A stretch of DNA of 33,238 nt from Actinomycetota bacterium (lineage in GTDB: Bacteria; Actinomycetota; CADDZG01; WHSQ01). Below the pieces are notes generated by a model. It was not told the DNA's origin. It worked only from the letters and a program-made list of their open reading frames with translations, and made no database searches. Shown piece by piece: positions 25,614 through 32,864 of this stretch. The DNA lies in contig CADDZG010000003.1 in the NCBI GenBank assembly GCA_902812355.1, positions 1 to 33,238 on the forward strand. The letters run 5' to 3'. How positions within the stretch are numbered: the stretch's first letter is position 1; every line of letters begins with the position of its first letter. A program made the translations under genes and the position numbers.

Positions 25614-26576
25614 TCACTCCGACACCCTGGGATCGAGCTTGAGATAGAGGAGGTCGGCAAGCAGATTGAACAGAACGACCGAGATCGTGAGCACGAGGAA
25701 GACGGCCTGAAGCATCGGGTAGTCGCGCTGCACCACTGCCTCGTACGCGGCCTGACCGATGCCCGGCCAGGAAAACACCACCTCGACGAGGATGAAGCCG
25801 CCGACTATCGATCCGAGCCCGAGCGCAATCAACGTGACCGTCGGCAGCATGGCGTTACGCAGGGCATGGCGGCGTATCACCGCCCAGTTGGACAGCCCCT
25901 TCGCACGAGCCGTGAGGACGTAGTCCTCACCGAGGGTCTCCAGCATCGCCGAACGGACGATCAGTGTGTAGCCGCCGTACAGCGTCAGCGCCACCGTCAG
26001 GGACGGCAGGATCATGTGCCGCAGCAGGTCCTCGAGATGCTGCACGTAGGTCTGGTTGAAAGCGAAGGGGTTGCTCATACCCCCGGCAGGAAGCAGACCG
26101 GCGAAGAAGATCAACAGCATCAGCCCGAGCCATTGGGTGGGGAACGAATACAGGAAGAGCGCCACGCCCGAACTCGCGTAGTCGCCCAACCCCCCACGCC
26201 GCCACGCCGCCACGACACCGGACACCAGCCCCATGAGGATCGCCACAACGGTGCCGAGCGAGAGCATCGGGATCGTGTTGGCGAGATCCTGACGGATGTG
26301 TTGGCTCACGGGTTGCTGGTCGGCGAACGAGATGCCGAGGTTGCCGTGGGCGAGGTTGTCCAGGTACAGCAGGTACTGCTCCCACTTCGGCTTGTCGAGA
26401 CCGAACTCCCGCTCGAGCGAGTGGATCAGCTGGGGGGAGGCATGGGGGACGCGCGCGATGTTGGTCACCGCACTGCCCGGCAGCACGCGAAAGAGGAAGA
26501 AGTTGAGCGTGATCGCCACGAAGATCGTGATGAGGGCGAAGACCACCCGCTTGACGACGTAGTCCCCCCGCTTCAC
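25614..26576 (-). CDS. Dipeptide/oligopeptide ABC transporter permease, DppB/OppB-like
   Basis: A 320-residue permease. The N-terminus VKRVVFALITIFVAITLNFFLFRVLPG is the classic DppB first helix. The periplasmic region, LLPAGGM, an EAA loop (ARAKGLSNWAVIRRHALRNAMLP) and the C-terminal VVFSWPGIGQAAYEAVVQRDYPMLQA are all present. The start is a GTG at 26576 after GGGGG. It is the first gene of the minus-strand operon BCDFA-M20-S9-CocE. Confidence 0.93.
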   Translation of the reverse strand: MKRGDYVVKRVVFALITIFVAITLNFFLFRVLPGSAVTNIARVPHASPQLIHSLEREFGLDKPKWEQYLLYLDNLAHGNLGISFADQQPVSQHIRQDLANTIPMLSLGTVVAILMGLVSGVVAAWRRGGLGDYASSGVALFLYSFPTQWLGLMLLIFFAGLLPAGGMSNPFAFNQTYVQHLEDLLRHMILPSLTVALTLYGGYTLIVRSAMLETLGEDYVLTARAKGLSNWAVIRRHALRNAMLPTVTLIALGLGSIVGGFILVEVVFSWPGIGQAAYEAVVQRDYPMLQAVFLVLTISVVLFNLLADLLYLKLDPRVSE

Positions 26577-26755
26577 GGACTAGCCCCCGGTAACCGGCGC
26601 CGTGCCCAACAGCCGGCCCGGCACGCGTCGAGCAGACCTCGTCGACGACGCTGCCGGCGCGGCCTGCCGGTACCCACCAGCGGTGCAGGTCGGGGTGGTC
26701 CGTGCCTCCCTGCCCCGGCCCATCTCCGTGTTCGTGCCTCACCCCCTTGGGGAGA

Positions 26756-26761
26756 TTTATA
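26756..26761 (-). promoter_or_regulatory. Possible -10 element for the peptide-transport operon
   Basis: TATAAA on the minus strand in otherwise very GC-rich DNA, the only AT-rich patch upstream of the permease gene. No good -35 hexamer at 16-18 bp, so this is tentative. Confidence 0.25.
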
Positions 26762-27047
26762 TCGTGGCTTCCCGGCGTACGCAGAGGCTCGGCCGTCCGC
26801 ATCGCTGCCCTGCCGTGGGCCAGCGTGGGTTGCCCCGACGGGACCGACGTCGTCCGCCCGGCCGGTGCCCGAGCGAGCCCACCCAGGCAAGGGGGCGGCG
26901 CCTGCCGAGGTCCGAGCCCGGCTCCTCTACCGACGGGGGGCGCCGGCACCAAGGTCCGGGGCCCGGAGAGGGGGTGGTGGTCGGGCCGACGACCGTCCGG
27001 GCGACGCTGAGGCCCTTCCAAGATCCCGGCCGCGAGGCCAGGAAGAG

Positions 27048-27098
27048 CTCGGGCGAGGCACCCCGGCCCCGGCCCTCATAGACTGGCTGGGCGGTTGA
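27048..27098 (+). pseudogene. Orphan 3' end of a glycosyltransferase gene
   Basis: In frame with a TGA at 27096-27098 this reads LGRGTPAPALIDWLGG, against FGRGALPPALMDWLGR at the end of the glycosyltransferase at 889. At the nucleotide level 846-889 and 27055-27098 agree at 35 of 44 positions by my hand alignment, with an exact 13-bp core (CCCCGGCCCTCAT). Similarity ends at the stop codon in both. Upstream of about 27040 no further glycosyltransferase homology is visible. Confidence 0.4.
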
Positions 27099-27129
27099 CG
27101 GGCGGCGCCCCTGATGACGAGGAGGGGAT

Positions 27130-27447
27130 ATGGAGCTCAAGATCTCGGCACCGGGGCTGGACCTCGACGACGAGGACCGCGAGCGGATCGCCCGCTCCCT
27201 GGACAAGATCGACAGGCGGCTCAAGGACTTCGATCTCGTGTACGCGGAGGTGCGCATCAGCGGCCGGGACGACGGAGCGCCGGTTCGCAAGGTCACGCTC
27301 GAGATCGAGTACGGCCGTAATCACCTCGTGGCGACGGCCGAGCACCCGGAACCGGGACAGGCCCTCCGCCAGGCGCGCGACAGCATCATCCGCCAGATAA
27401 ACGACAGCAAGCCGCGCGGCAGCCACAGCGACTACGCCAACCGCTGA
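27130..27447 (+). CDS. hpf: Ribosome hibernation-promoting factor, short S30AE form
   Basis: A 105-residue S30AE protein that would bind the small ribosomal subunit in stationary phase and block the mRNA/tRNA channel. The sequence starts MELKISAPGLDLDDEDRERI and continues with LDKIDRRLKDFDLVYAEVRI and a beta-strand VRKVTLEIEYGRNHLVATAE, then an amphipathic helix (GQALRQARDSIIRQIND). It is close to the length of short HPF/YfiA proteins and lacks the C-terminal dimerisation domain of the long form usual in Actinomycetota. GAGGAGG lies before the ATG. Its stop overlaps the next start as TGATG, so it is coupled to a TetR gene rather than followed by secA as in many relatives. Confidence 0.85.
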   Translation: MELKISAPGLDLDDEDRERIARSLDKIDRRLKDFDLVYAEVRISGRDDGAPVRKVTLEIEYGRNHLVATAEHPEPGQALRQARDSIIRQINDSKPRGSHSDYANR

Positions 27448-28088
27448 TGCCGGCGCGCCCTCAGACCAACCGGCGCGACCGCCGGGAGGACATCCTCAAC
27501 GCCAGCCTTCACCTGTTCGCACGCAACGGCTTCCACGGCACGTCGATGCGCGACATCGCTCGCGCCGCAGACATAACCGAGGGCTTGATCTATCACTACT
27601 TCGCGTCGAAGCGCGACTTGTTCCGGGCCATCATCGAGGAGCACTCCTTCCTGCCCGTCCTGCGGACGCTGCCCGAGCTCGCAGAGCATCTCGATCTACG
27701 GGCTCTGCTGATCGTGCTGGCGCGCGGGTTCTTCGACACGCTCAAGCGCAACCCGGAGCTGGCCCGCATCCTCCTGCAGGAGGTCCAGGTCTTCCCCGAG
27801 GAGAAGGAGGCCTTCTTTGCGGATGCCGTGGGGCGCTCGATAACCGAGCTCGCCGGGATACTCGAGACCCGCATGACGCCCTCGGTGCGCGCGCGGGTGG
27901 ACCCTCAGGTGATGGCGCGCATCTTCTTCAACGCGCTGCTCGCCTTCTTCGTGGAGCAGGAGATCCTCGGCGGCAAGCACATGCTGCCGGCGGACGAGAC
28001 CGGTTACGTCGAGCACCTCGTGGACATGCTCGTGCGACGCGTCGGACCGGGTGCCGCCCGCCCCACGGGCCCCCGTCCGGTGACGTGA
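27447..28088 (+). CDS. TetR/AcrR-family regulator
   Basis: A 213-residue regulator. DNA-binding domain at about 10-58: RREDILNASLHLFARNGFHGTSMRDIARAADITEGLIYHYFASKRDLF, a very typical TetR helix-turn-helix. The C-terminal part resembles FadR/AcrR-like ligand domains (LLIVLARGFFDTLKRNPELARILLQE). It is co-translated with hpf through a TGATG overlap. Its target is unknown; the perfect palindrome at 30520-30533 is one candidate. A CAGGCGCCTG palindrome lies just after the stop in the 27-bp gap to the convergent next gene. Confidence 0.92.
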   Translation: MPARPQTNRRDRREDILNASLHLFARNGFHGTSMRDIARAADITEGLIYHYFASKRDLFRAIIEEHSFLPVLRTLPELAEHLDLRALLIVLARGFFDTLKRNPELARILLQEVQVFPEEKEAFFADAVGRSITELAGILETRMTPSVRARVDPQVMARIFFNALLAFFVEQEILGGKHMLPADETGYVEHLVDMLVRRVGPGAARPTGPRPVT

Positions 28089-28115
28089 GCCACCCGCGTC
28101 GGCAGGCGCCTGGCC

Positions 28116-28772
28116 TCAGGCCCGCAGCCTGGCGTCGATCGCCGCCAGCACGGTCTTGCGCTGTTTGGTCGCGGCTTCGTAATCGCGCACGGTCTTCAGT
28201 TCACGCGGCGTCAGGCTCGGAAGCCGCGACCTGATCTCGGACGCGGTGAGCGCGTCGTAGGTGGCGATCGGAAGCGGGGTTCGCCGGGCTGCGATCGCGT
28301 CTAGCACCCCGGTGCGGCGGCGGTGCGTGGCCTCGTAGCGCTCGACGTGCGCCAGCTCGGTGTTGGTGAGCCCGTCGAGGGCCGGGATGATGTCCTCCGC
28401 GGTCAGCTCGTCGTATCCGGGGATCGGCAGGTCCTCGGCGTCGGGCGTGGCGATCCCGGGGGCCACGGTCGCGGCGTTCTCGCCGGCGACACCGACGCGG
28501 CGCACGCCGGCACGGTGGGCCGCATCGAGCCTGGCCGCCTGCTCGCGCAGCTCTTCGGCGACGCGGCCGGAGCGCCGCCGCAGGCGACGCTGCACGGGTG
28601 CGGCCACATCCTGTCCACGGCCGACGAACGAGTCGACGAGCCGCCGCAGCTCGGCTGCATCGAGCCCGGCGACCGCGTCCGAGACCCGGTCGTAGATGCC
28701 GAGCGGGAGATAGAGACCGACCTCGAGCGCCCGGCGGCCCAGGCGCTGCACCCTGTCGTTGATCGCCGTCAT
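28116..28772 (-). CDS. DUF8129-like protein with two tandem helical repeats
   Basis: A 218-residue protein of unknown function. Residues 1-50 are amphipathic (LGRRALEVGLYLPLGIYDRV), 55-90 are strongly basic and helical. Two tandem repeats of about 47 residues follow at about 115-161 and 166-213, each PI-x2-YD-x-LTA-x-(E/D)I-x4-L-x-(G/S)L then EL-x2-V-x2-YEA and a basic R-K/T-x-VL end. Such repeats occur in actinobacterial proteins grouped as DUF8129; I am recalling that grouping, not searching it. ATG at 28772 is chosen because GGAGG lies 8 nt upstream and a promoter at 28838-28811 excludes the longer TTG start at 28820. No membrane helix or signal. Confidence 0.75.
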   Translation of the reverse strand: MTAINDRVQRLGRRALEVGLYLPLGIYDRVSDAVAGLDAAELRRLVDSFVGRGQDVAAPVQRRLRRRSGRVAEELREQAARLDAAHRAGVRRVGVAGENAATVAPGIATPDAEDLPIPGYDELTAEDIIPALDGLTNTELAHVERYEATHRRRTGVLDAIAARRTPLPIATYDALTASEIRSRLPSLTPRELKTVRDYEAATKQRKTVLAAIDARLRA

Positions 28773-28810
28773 CGCTTCCACCTCCAAAGCCGCCTGCCTT
28801 TGCTTGCAAC

Positions 28811-28838
28811 AGTATAACAACCGCTAGCGAGTCGTTAA
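28811..28838 (-). promoter_or_regulatory. Sigma70-type promoter of the DUF8129-like gene
   Basis: On the minus strand TTAACG (28838-28833), a 16-bp spacer and TATACT (28816-28811). Transcription would start near 28804, leaving a leader of about 30 nt that contains the GGAGG site. Confidence 0.6.
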
Positions 28839-28857
28839 CACGGCCACCGCGACGTCA

Positions 28858-28981
28858 GGGCCCGGCGTTTTGAGGTGCGACCGGCTCGGGGCCCGGCGTT
28901 TTGAGGTGCGACCGGCTCGGGGCCCGGCGTTTTGAGGTGCGACCGGCTCGGGGCCCGGCGTTTTGAGGTGCGACCGGCTCA
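28858..28981. repeat. Four perfect tandem copies of a 31-bp unit
   Basis: Units lie at 28858-28888, 28889-28919, 28920-28950 and 28951-28981, each beginning GGGCCCGGCGTTTTGAGGTG and ending CGACCGGCTCG. They are identical apart from the last base of the fourth unit, where G is A. That change creates the TGA stop of the polyprenyl synthetase (28981-28979). There are no spacers, so this is a tandem repeat, not a CRISPR array. It lies between the synthetase 3' end and the promoter of the next gene. Confidence 0.95.
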
Positions 28982-29977
28982 GGAGGCGCCGGGACGGTCG
29001 CGGTCGGCCTGGGCGAGGACCCCCGACACCACCGTGCGCAGGGCCACGACCCAGTCCTCGGACCCGAGCCCGTCAAGGCGAGCACGCGCCGCGTCCGCCC
29101 GCTCGTCGGCGAATGCGAAAGCGGCGTCGATCGCGCCGCACTCCCGCAGGCGCGGGAGCACGACCTCGAGCCGCCGCTCGCCGCGTTCCAGCAAGGCACG
29201 CAAGCCCGGGTCCCGCTTGCAGCCGAGCAGGACCGGCAGGGTGAACACGCCCTCCTTGAGGTCGGTACCGGGCGGCTTGCCGATGATGTCCGGGTCGCCG
29301 ACGAGATCGAGCAGGTCATCGATCACCTGGAACACGAGCCCGAGGGCCATGCCGTAGTCGCGCAGGGCCCGGCGCCGTTCGGGCTCGGCCCCTGCGGTGC
29401 ACGCTCCCATCTCGCAGGCCGCCGCGAACAGCGCCGCGGTCTTGAGCTCGATCGTCTCCACGTACTGCCCGACGCTGCGCCCTGCGGCTCCCAGGGCCTG
29501 GTTCTCCGCAATCTGGCCCTCGCACACGCGCGCCAGCCCGAGCGACAGGATCGCCGGGACCTCGCCGCCGGCCCGTGCCCCGAGGAGGCAGCCCTGGGCG
29601 AAGAGGTAATCCCCGGCGAGCACGGCGACGTCGGTACCCCACTTGGCGTGGACGGTCGGCACGCCCCTGCGCGTGTCGGTCCCGTCCATGACGTCGTCGT
29701 GGTACAGCGACGCGAGGTGGATCAGCTCGACCGCGGCCGCAGCGAGATCGGTGGCTTCCCGCCCCGGCTCCCCGGAGTGCGATGCGAGCAGCACGAGCGC
29801 GGGCCGGAGACGCTTGCCGCCGGCTTTCATCAGATGAGAAGCGGCTTCGGCCACGACCGGGTGGCGCGACGAGCCCGCGGTCCTCAACAGGAGCTCTTCG
29901 ACGCGCAGCAGGTCGTCGACCAGCCAGGTAGGTCCGATCACCGCCGCCTCCGTGCGGCCGTGCGGTCCATGAGTCAC
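28979..29977 (-). CDS. Polyprenyl diphosphate synthase (trans-prenyltransferase)
   Basis: A 332-residue all-helical prenyl chain elongation enzyme making long isoprenoid diphosphates, for example for the menaquinone side chain. First Asp-rich motif LYHDDVMDG (Asp94, 95, 98), second VIDDLLDLVGD (Asp220, 221, 224), preceded by GGKRLRPALV and KTAALFAA; these bind IPP and the allylic substrate through magnesium. The residues before the first motif (HLASLYHDD) contain no large block close to the first Asp except Tyr92, compatible with a medium or long product. GTG start at 29977. The stop codon is formed inside the last unit of the 31-bp repeat. Confidence 0.92.
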   Translation of the reverse strand: MTHGPHGRTEAAVIGPTWLVDDLLRVEELLLRTAGSSRHPVVAEAASHLMKAGGKRLRPALVLLASHSGEPGREATDLAAAAVELIHLASLYHDDVMDGTDTRRGVPTVHAKWGTDVAVLAGDYLFAQGCLLGARAGGEVPAILSLGLARVCEGQIAENQALGAAGRSVGQYVETIELKTAALFAAACEMGACTAGAEPERRRALRDYGMALGLVFQVIDDLLDLVGDPDIIGKPPGTDLKEGVFTLPVLLGCKRDPGLRALLERGERRLEVVLPRLRECGAIDAAFAFADERADAARARLDGLGSEDWVVALRTVVSGVLAQADRDRPGAS

Positions 29978-30016
29978 GGCCGTGAGCTCCGGCGACGGGA
30001 GCGCCGCGCCCGGTCG

Positions 30017-30460
30017 TCAGTCACCGAGGACCTGTACGCAGTAGCGGCGCTCGCGCGACCGGTCGAGCTCCACCAGCAGCGCGCGCTGGCCTTCGCCGAG
30101 GACGAGCTCCCCGTCTGCCACGGGGATCGTTTCGGATGCCTTGCCCATGAACACGTGGACGATGTGGGCCCACGCGTTGGCCGGTTCTTCGTCCACCAGG
30201 TTCTCGGTGCGGATCGCGAGATCGTCATGCGCGTAATAGCCGTCTGCGGGTGCGATCGCATTCATCGCCGCGTCGAGCGCGGCGATCATCCCGCCGCCGG
30301 GGCGAGCGATCATGACCGTGCACGTGGTGTGGGGGGAGAACACGAGCACGCTGCCGGCGCGCACGCCCGCGGCCGCCACGACGCCACGGACCTCGTCGGT
30401 GACGTCGAGGGCGTCGAGGCGTCCTCCGGTCTTGGCCTCGAACTCTTCGAGCACGACCAT
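30017..30460 (-). CDS. YjbQ/UPF0047 family protein (secondary thiamine-phosphate synthase-like)
   Basis: A 147-residue protein of the YjbQ fold. Family motifs seen: VFSPHTTCTVMI, DGYYAHDDLAIRTENLVDEEPANAWAHIVHVFMGKASETIPV and the C-terminal LVELDRSRERRYCVQVLGD. The HTT and metal-binding His residues are kept. Family proteins were reported to have weak thiamine-phosphate synthase activity, but the physiological role is unclear. ATG at 30460 yields a normal length. The gene lies 39 bp before the polyprenyl synthetase start on the other side and diverges from the MetF-like gene. Confidence 0.85.
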   Translation of the reverse strand: MVVLEEFEAKTGGRLDALDVTDEVRGVVAAAGVRAGSVLVFSPHTTCTVMIARPGGGMIAALDAAMNAIAPADGYYAHDDLAIRTENLVDEEPANAWAHIVHVFMGKASETIPVADGELVLGEGQRALLVELDRSRERRYCVQVLGD

Positions 30461-30519
30461 CGGGCTCGATCGTCGCACATGCGTCAGGCCGCCCCGGCTG
30501 ACTGAACGTTCGACGAGGT

Positions 30520-30533
30520 TGAACGCGCGTTCA
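30520..30533. promoter_or_regulatory. Perfect palindrome between yjbQ-like and MetF-like genes
   Basis: TGAACGCGCGTTCA is a perfect 14-bp inverted repeat, the ideal form of the TGAA-N6-TTCA dyad at 6235-15430. A second element CTGAACGTTCGAC (30502-30514) with the palindrome GAACGTTC sits 17 bp away. They lie in the 117-bp divergent gap 30461-30577. TetR-type binding is likely; the regulator could be that at 27447 or 13381. Confidence 0.5.
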
Positions 30534-30577
30534 GGCGCCGGCTGCGGGGGTGACCCGAAGCCTGGTACAACCTCAAG

Positions 30578-31408
30578 ATGAGATCGCCCGGCTCCAAGGT
30601 ACCGCCGCCACCCGAGCCACCGCCGTCGTTCCTCGACCGCGACGGCTTCGCCGTGCTGTGCGAGATCGAACCCTCCCGGCGACCGGATGTGGTCAAGGTG
30701 CGGGAGCAGATCGATGTTCTGCGCCCGATCGCCGACGCCTACCTGATACCCGACAGCCACCTCGGACGTCCGACCGTGTCGTCGGTAGCGGTGGCCCACG
30801 AGGTCGCCTACATGGGCGGTCTTGGGATCGCCTGCCTCAACGCGCGCGACCGCAACGTCGTCGGGTTCAAGCGCGACCTGCTCACCGCTGCGGCCTACGG
30901 GGTCGATCACTTCCTGTTCGTGTACGGCGATGCCCCGCTGGAGGGCCGGAGAGCCACCGACCTCACCGTGAGGGGCATGATCGACCACGTCCACTCCTAC
31001 GGGACCGGGCCCGAGTTCGACGGCTCCAAACGCTTCCGCGTCGGCACCGTCGTCAAGGTGGGGCGTGAGCTGGCATGGCGGGCGCGTGCCGATTTCGTCT
31101 TCGTGCAGGTGACCTTCAACCTCGAACGCCTGATCGCATGGCGCGAGCGTCTCCGCTACGAGGGCCGCGTCTATGCAGCCGTGCTCGTGCTCGGAGGGCG
31201 CCGCATGGCCGAACGCATCAATGCCACCCTGCCCGACGTCCACATCCCTCAACGCATCGTGGACAAGCTCGACGACCCGAGCTTCGGTCTCGAGCTGGCG
31301 CGCCGTCAGACCGAGGAGCTCAAGGCATCGGGCGCCTTCGATGGGATCCACCTCATACCGGTGGGGCGCTTCAGGGAGGTGGTGGACGCCCTGCGGGACG
31401 TGCTGTGA
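30578..31408 (+). CDS. Methylenetetrahydrofolate reductase-like protein (MetF family)
   Basis: A 276-residue TIM-barrel protein. After a Pro-rich start (SKVPPPPEPPPSFLDRDGF) it has CEIEPSRRPDVVKVREQIDVLRPIADAY, PTVSSVAVAHEVAYMGGLGIACLNARDRNVVGFKRDLL, VDHFLFVYGDAP and FVFVQVTFNLERLIAWRE, the strand order of the MTHFR family (substrate and FAD at barrel ends). It would reduce methylene-THF to methyl-THF, but it is a divergent, slightly short paralogue and may use another folate or deazaflavin cofactor. ATG at 30578 has no ribosome binding site; TACAAC at 30567 is a possible -10, so the transcript might be leaderless. It ends 6 bp from the convergent whiB gene. Confidence 0.82.
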   Translation: MRSPGSKVPPPPEPPPSFLDRDGFAVLCEIEPSRRPDVVKVREQIDVLRPIADAYLIPDSHLGRPTVSSVAVAHEVAYMGGLGIACLNARDRNVVGFKRDLLTAAAYGVDHFLFVYGDAPLEGRRATDLTVRGMIDHVHSYGTGPEFDGSKRFRVGTVVKVGRELAWRARADFVFVQVTFNLERLIAWRERLRYEGRVYAAVLVLGGRRMAERINATLPDVHIPQRIVDKLDDPSFGLELARRQTEELKASGAFDGIHLIPVGRFREVVDALRDVL

Positions 31409-31414
31409 GCCGGA

Positions 31415-31696
31415 TCAGGAGGCGCGCCGCGCCCGGGCGCGCCGCCGCTTGAGCGAAGCGCGCTCCTTGTCGGTGAGACCGCCCCAGATCCCGTACTTCT
31501 GGTTGGTCTCCATGGCGAACTCGAGGCACGGCTCGCGTACCGGGCAACGCTGGCAGATCGACTTGGCGTGGGCCTCACGGGCCTGCTTGTCGACCTCGCT
31601 CTCGCCTTCCTCGCCGAAGAACAGGATGTTGTCGTACTCGCGGCACGCGGCCTCGTCCTGCCAGTCGAGGTCGTTGTGGTCGAACACGTGATCCAT
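31415..31696 (-). CDS. WhiB-family iron-sulfur transcription regulator
   Basis: A 93-residue WhiB-like protein. The four cluster ligands are Cys18, Cys48, Cys51 and Cys57 (EAACREYD, SICQRCPVREPCLEF); the turn GIWGG is at 69-73 and the DNA-binding tail is basic (ERASLKRRRARARRAS). The acidic insert FFGEEGESEVDKQAREAHAK matches the WhiB2/WhmD branch, which controls septation genes. These proteins bind a nitric-oxide- and oxygen-sensitive [4Fe-4S] cluster and often act through the principal sigma factor. ATG at 31696; GAGGAGGG lies unusually far upstream (about 17 nt). WhiB proteins are nearly confined to Actinomycetota and their phages. Confidence 0.95.
   Translation of the reverse strand: MDHVFDHNDLDWQDEAACREYDNILFFGEEGESEVDKQAREAHAKSICQRCPVREPCLEFAMETNQKYGIWGGLTDKERASLKRRRARARRAS
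31421..31443 (+). terminator. Hairpin after the MetF-like gene, within the whiB 3' end
   Basis: GGCGCGCC (31421-31428) pairs perfectly with GGCGCGCC (31436-31443) around a 7-nt loop, 12 nt after the MetF-like stop. It also encodes the basic tail of WhiB on the other strand, so it could serve as terminator in one direction only. Confidence 0.4.
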
Positions 31697-31857
31697 GCCA
31701 ATCAGGTGAACATCCCTCCTCAGGGGGCGTCGGCGGCTCCGGGGGGTGGTCCGTCCGGCCGGCGGCGCCTGCTTCGGTGCAAACGCCCTGGTACATAGGG
31801 ATATTCCCCTGCCGGCCGGGCCTAACCGCTGGACCCGTGATCCCACTGTAGGAGCCC

Positions 31858-31863
31858 TGTCAA
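31858..31863 (-). promoter_or_regulatory. Possible -35 element (TTGACA) upstream of whiB
   Basis: A perfect TTGACA on the minus strand about 160 nt upstream of the whiB start. No convincing -10 follows at 16-18 bp (GATCAC is the nearest). A long leader is normal for whiB genes. Confidence 0.3.
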
Positions 31864-31919
31864 GGCGTCCTCCGAAAAGACATACGGACGTGGGGTGGGG
31901 TTCGGATCGGAAGACCCGT

Positions 31920-32864
31920 TCAGCCGACCGCCGCCGCCCACGCAGCCGCCGCCCAGGCCACGGTGTGCCGCAGGCCCTCGTCCAGGGACACGCGCGGCTC
32001 CCAGCCGGTGGCCGACCGGGCGAACGAGATATCCGGGCAGCGCTGCTCGGGGTCGTCCACCGGCCGATCGACGAAGGTGAGTTCGGAGGCGCTGCCGGTG
32101 GCGGCAACGATGCGTTCGGCCAGCTCGCGGATCGTCACCTCCTCGGGGTTGCCGACGTTCACGGGGCCGGTGACCGGCGCGTTCAGCAACCGCCAGATGC
32201 CCTCGATCAGGTCGTCCACGAAGCACAGCGAGCGCGTCTGGCTCCCGTCGCCGTGCACGGTCAGAGGTTCTCCTGCGAGCGCCTGCTCGATGAACGTCGG
32301 CACGGCCCGGCCGTCGCCCCGGCGCATGCGAGGCCCGTAGGTGTTGAAGATCCGCACTATGCGCACCGGCACCCCGTGCTCGCGGTGGTAGCCCATCGTC
32401 AGGGCCTCGGCGAAGCGCTTGGCCTCGTCGTACACGGACCGGGGACCGACGGGATTGACGTTGCCCCAGTAGGACTCCGGTTGGGGATGCACCTGGGGAT
32501 CCCCGTAGACCTCCGAGGTCGAGGCGAGGTAGAAGCCGGCGCCCTTGGCCCGGGCCAGCTCGAGGGCGTTGCGGGTACCCAGCGAGCCCACGTCGAGGGT
32601 GGCGATCGGGTTGCGCAGGTAGTCGGGTGGGGACGCCGGCGAGGCGAAGTGGAAGACCCAGTCGATTTCGCCCCCGACCGACAGGCCCCGGCTGACGTCG
32701 GCGTGCAGCGCGTCGAACCCGGGACGATCCCGCAGCCCCTCGAGGTTGGCGTCCGAGCCGGTGAGCAGCGAGTCCACGCTCACCACCTGCCAGCCCTCGT
32801 CGAGCAGCCGGGCGCAGAGGTGGGAACCGAGGAAACCGGCCCCGCCGGTGACGACAGCACGCAT
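31920..32864 (-). CDS. NAD-dependent sugar epimerase, UDP-glucuronate-decarboxylase-like (extended SDR)
   Basis: A 314-residue extended short-chain dehydrogenase. The NAD-binding motif is [11 protein letters not shown] (6-16), followed by [60 protein letters not shown] with the catalytic Tyr145 and Lys149, and [22 protein letters not shown]. The ASPASPPDY and ESYWGNVNP stretches are diagnostic of UDP-xylose synthase (UXS), which decarboxylates UDP-glucuronate, although some members are other epimerases. The C-terminus is Ala-rich. ATG at 32864. It probably feeds cell-surface polysaccharide synthesis, in keeping with the glycosyltransferase at the left edge. Confidence 0.88.
   Translation of the reverse strand: MRAVVTGGAGFLGSHLCARLLDEGWQVVSVDSLLTGSDANLEGLRDRPGFDALHADVSRGLSVGGEIDWVFHFASPASPPDYLRNPIATLDVGSLGTRNALELARAKGAGFYLASTSEVYGDPQVHPQPESYWGNVNPVGPRSVYDEAKRFAEALTMGYHREHGVPVRIVRIFNTYGPRMRRGDGRAVPTFIEQALAGEPLTVHGDGSQTRSLCFVDDLIEGIWRLLNAPVTGPVNVGNPEEVTIRELAERIVAATGSASELTFVDRPVDDPEQRCPDISFARSATGWEPRVSLDEGLRHTVAWAAAAWAAAVG

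Larger units (their letters stand above)
26577..27129. other. GC-rich 553-bp non-coding gap between the peptide operon and hpf
   Basis: Open frames exist on both strands but are Arg/Pro/Gly-rich and resemble no protein. An AT-rich island at 26755-26763 (ATTTATATC) stands out from the surrounding GC and gives a TATAAA -10 on the minus strand (26761-26756), about 180 nt upstream of the permease gene, without a clear -35. It may hold the peptide-operon promoter. Near the right end a glycosyltransferase-like 3' terminus is found (27048-27098). Confidence 0.5.

Noticed and set aside
24702-27098. Plus-strand open frame of about 800 codons opposite the peptide permeases
   Set aside because: It is antisense to two clear permease genes and rich in His, Asp, Gln and Arg with no domain. 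Only its last 17 codons are of interest, as the glycosyltransferase-like tail.
26583-27098. Remnant of comF before hpf, an arrangement known in other bacteria
   Set aside because: No zinc-finger, phosphoribosyltransferase loop or other ComF motif could be traced in any frame.
28773-28820. TTG start extending the DUF8129-like protein upstream
   Set aside because: It would begin within the -10 and transcription start region, before the GGAGG site.
28858-28981. CRISPR array
   Set aside because: Units are directly adjacent with no spacers.
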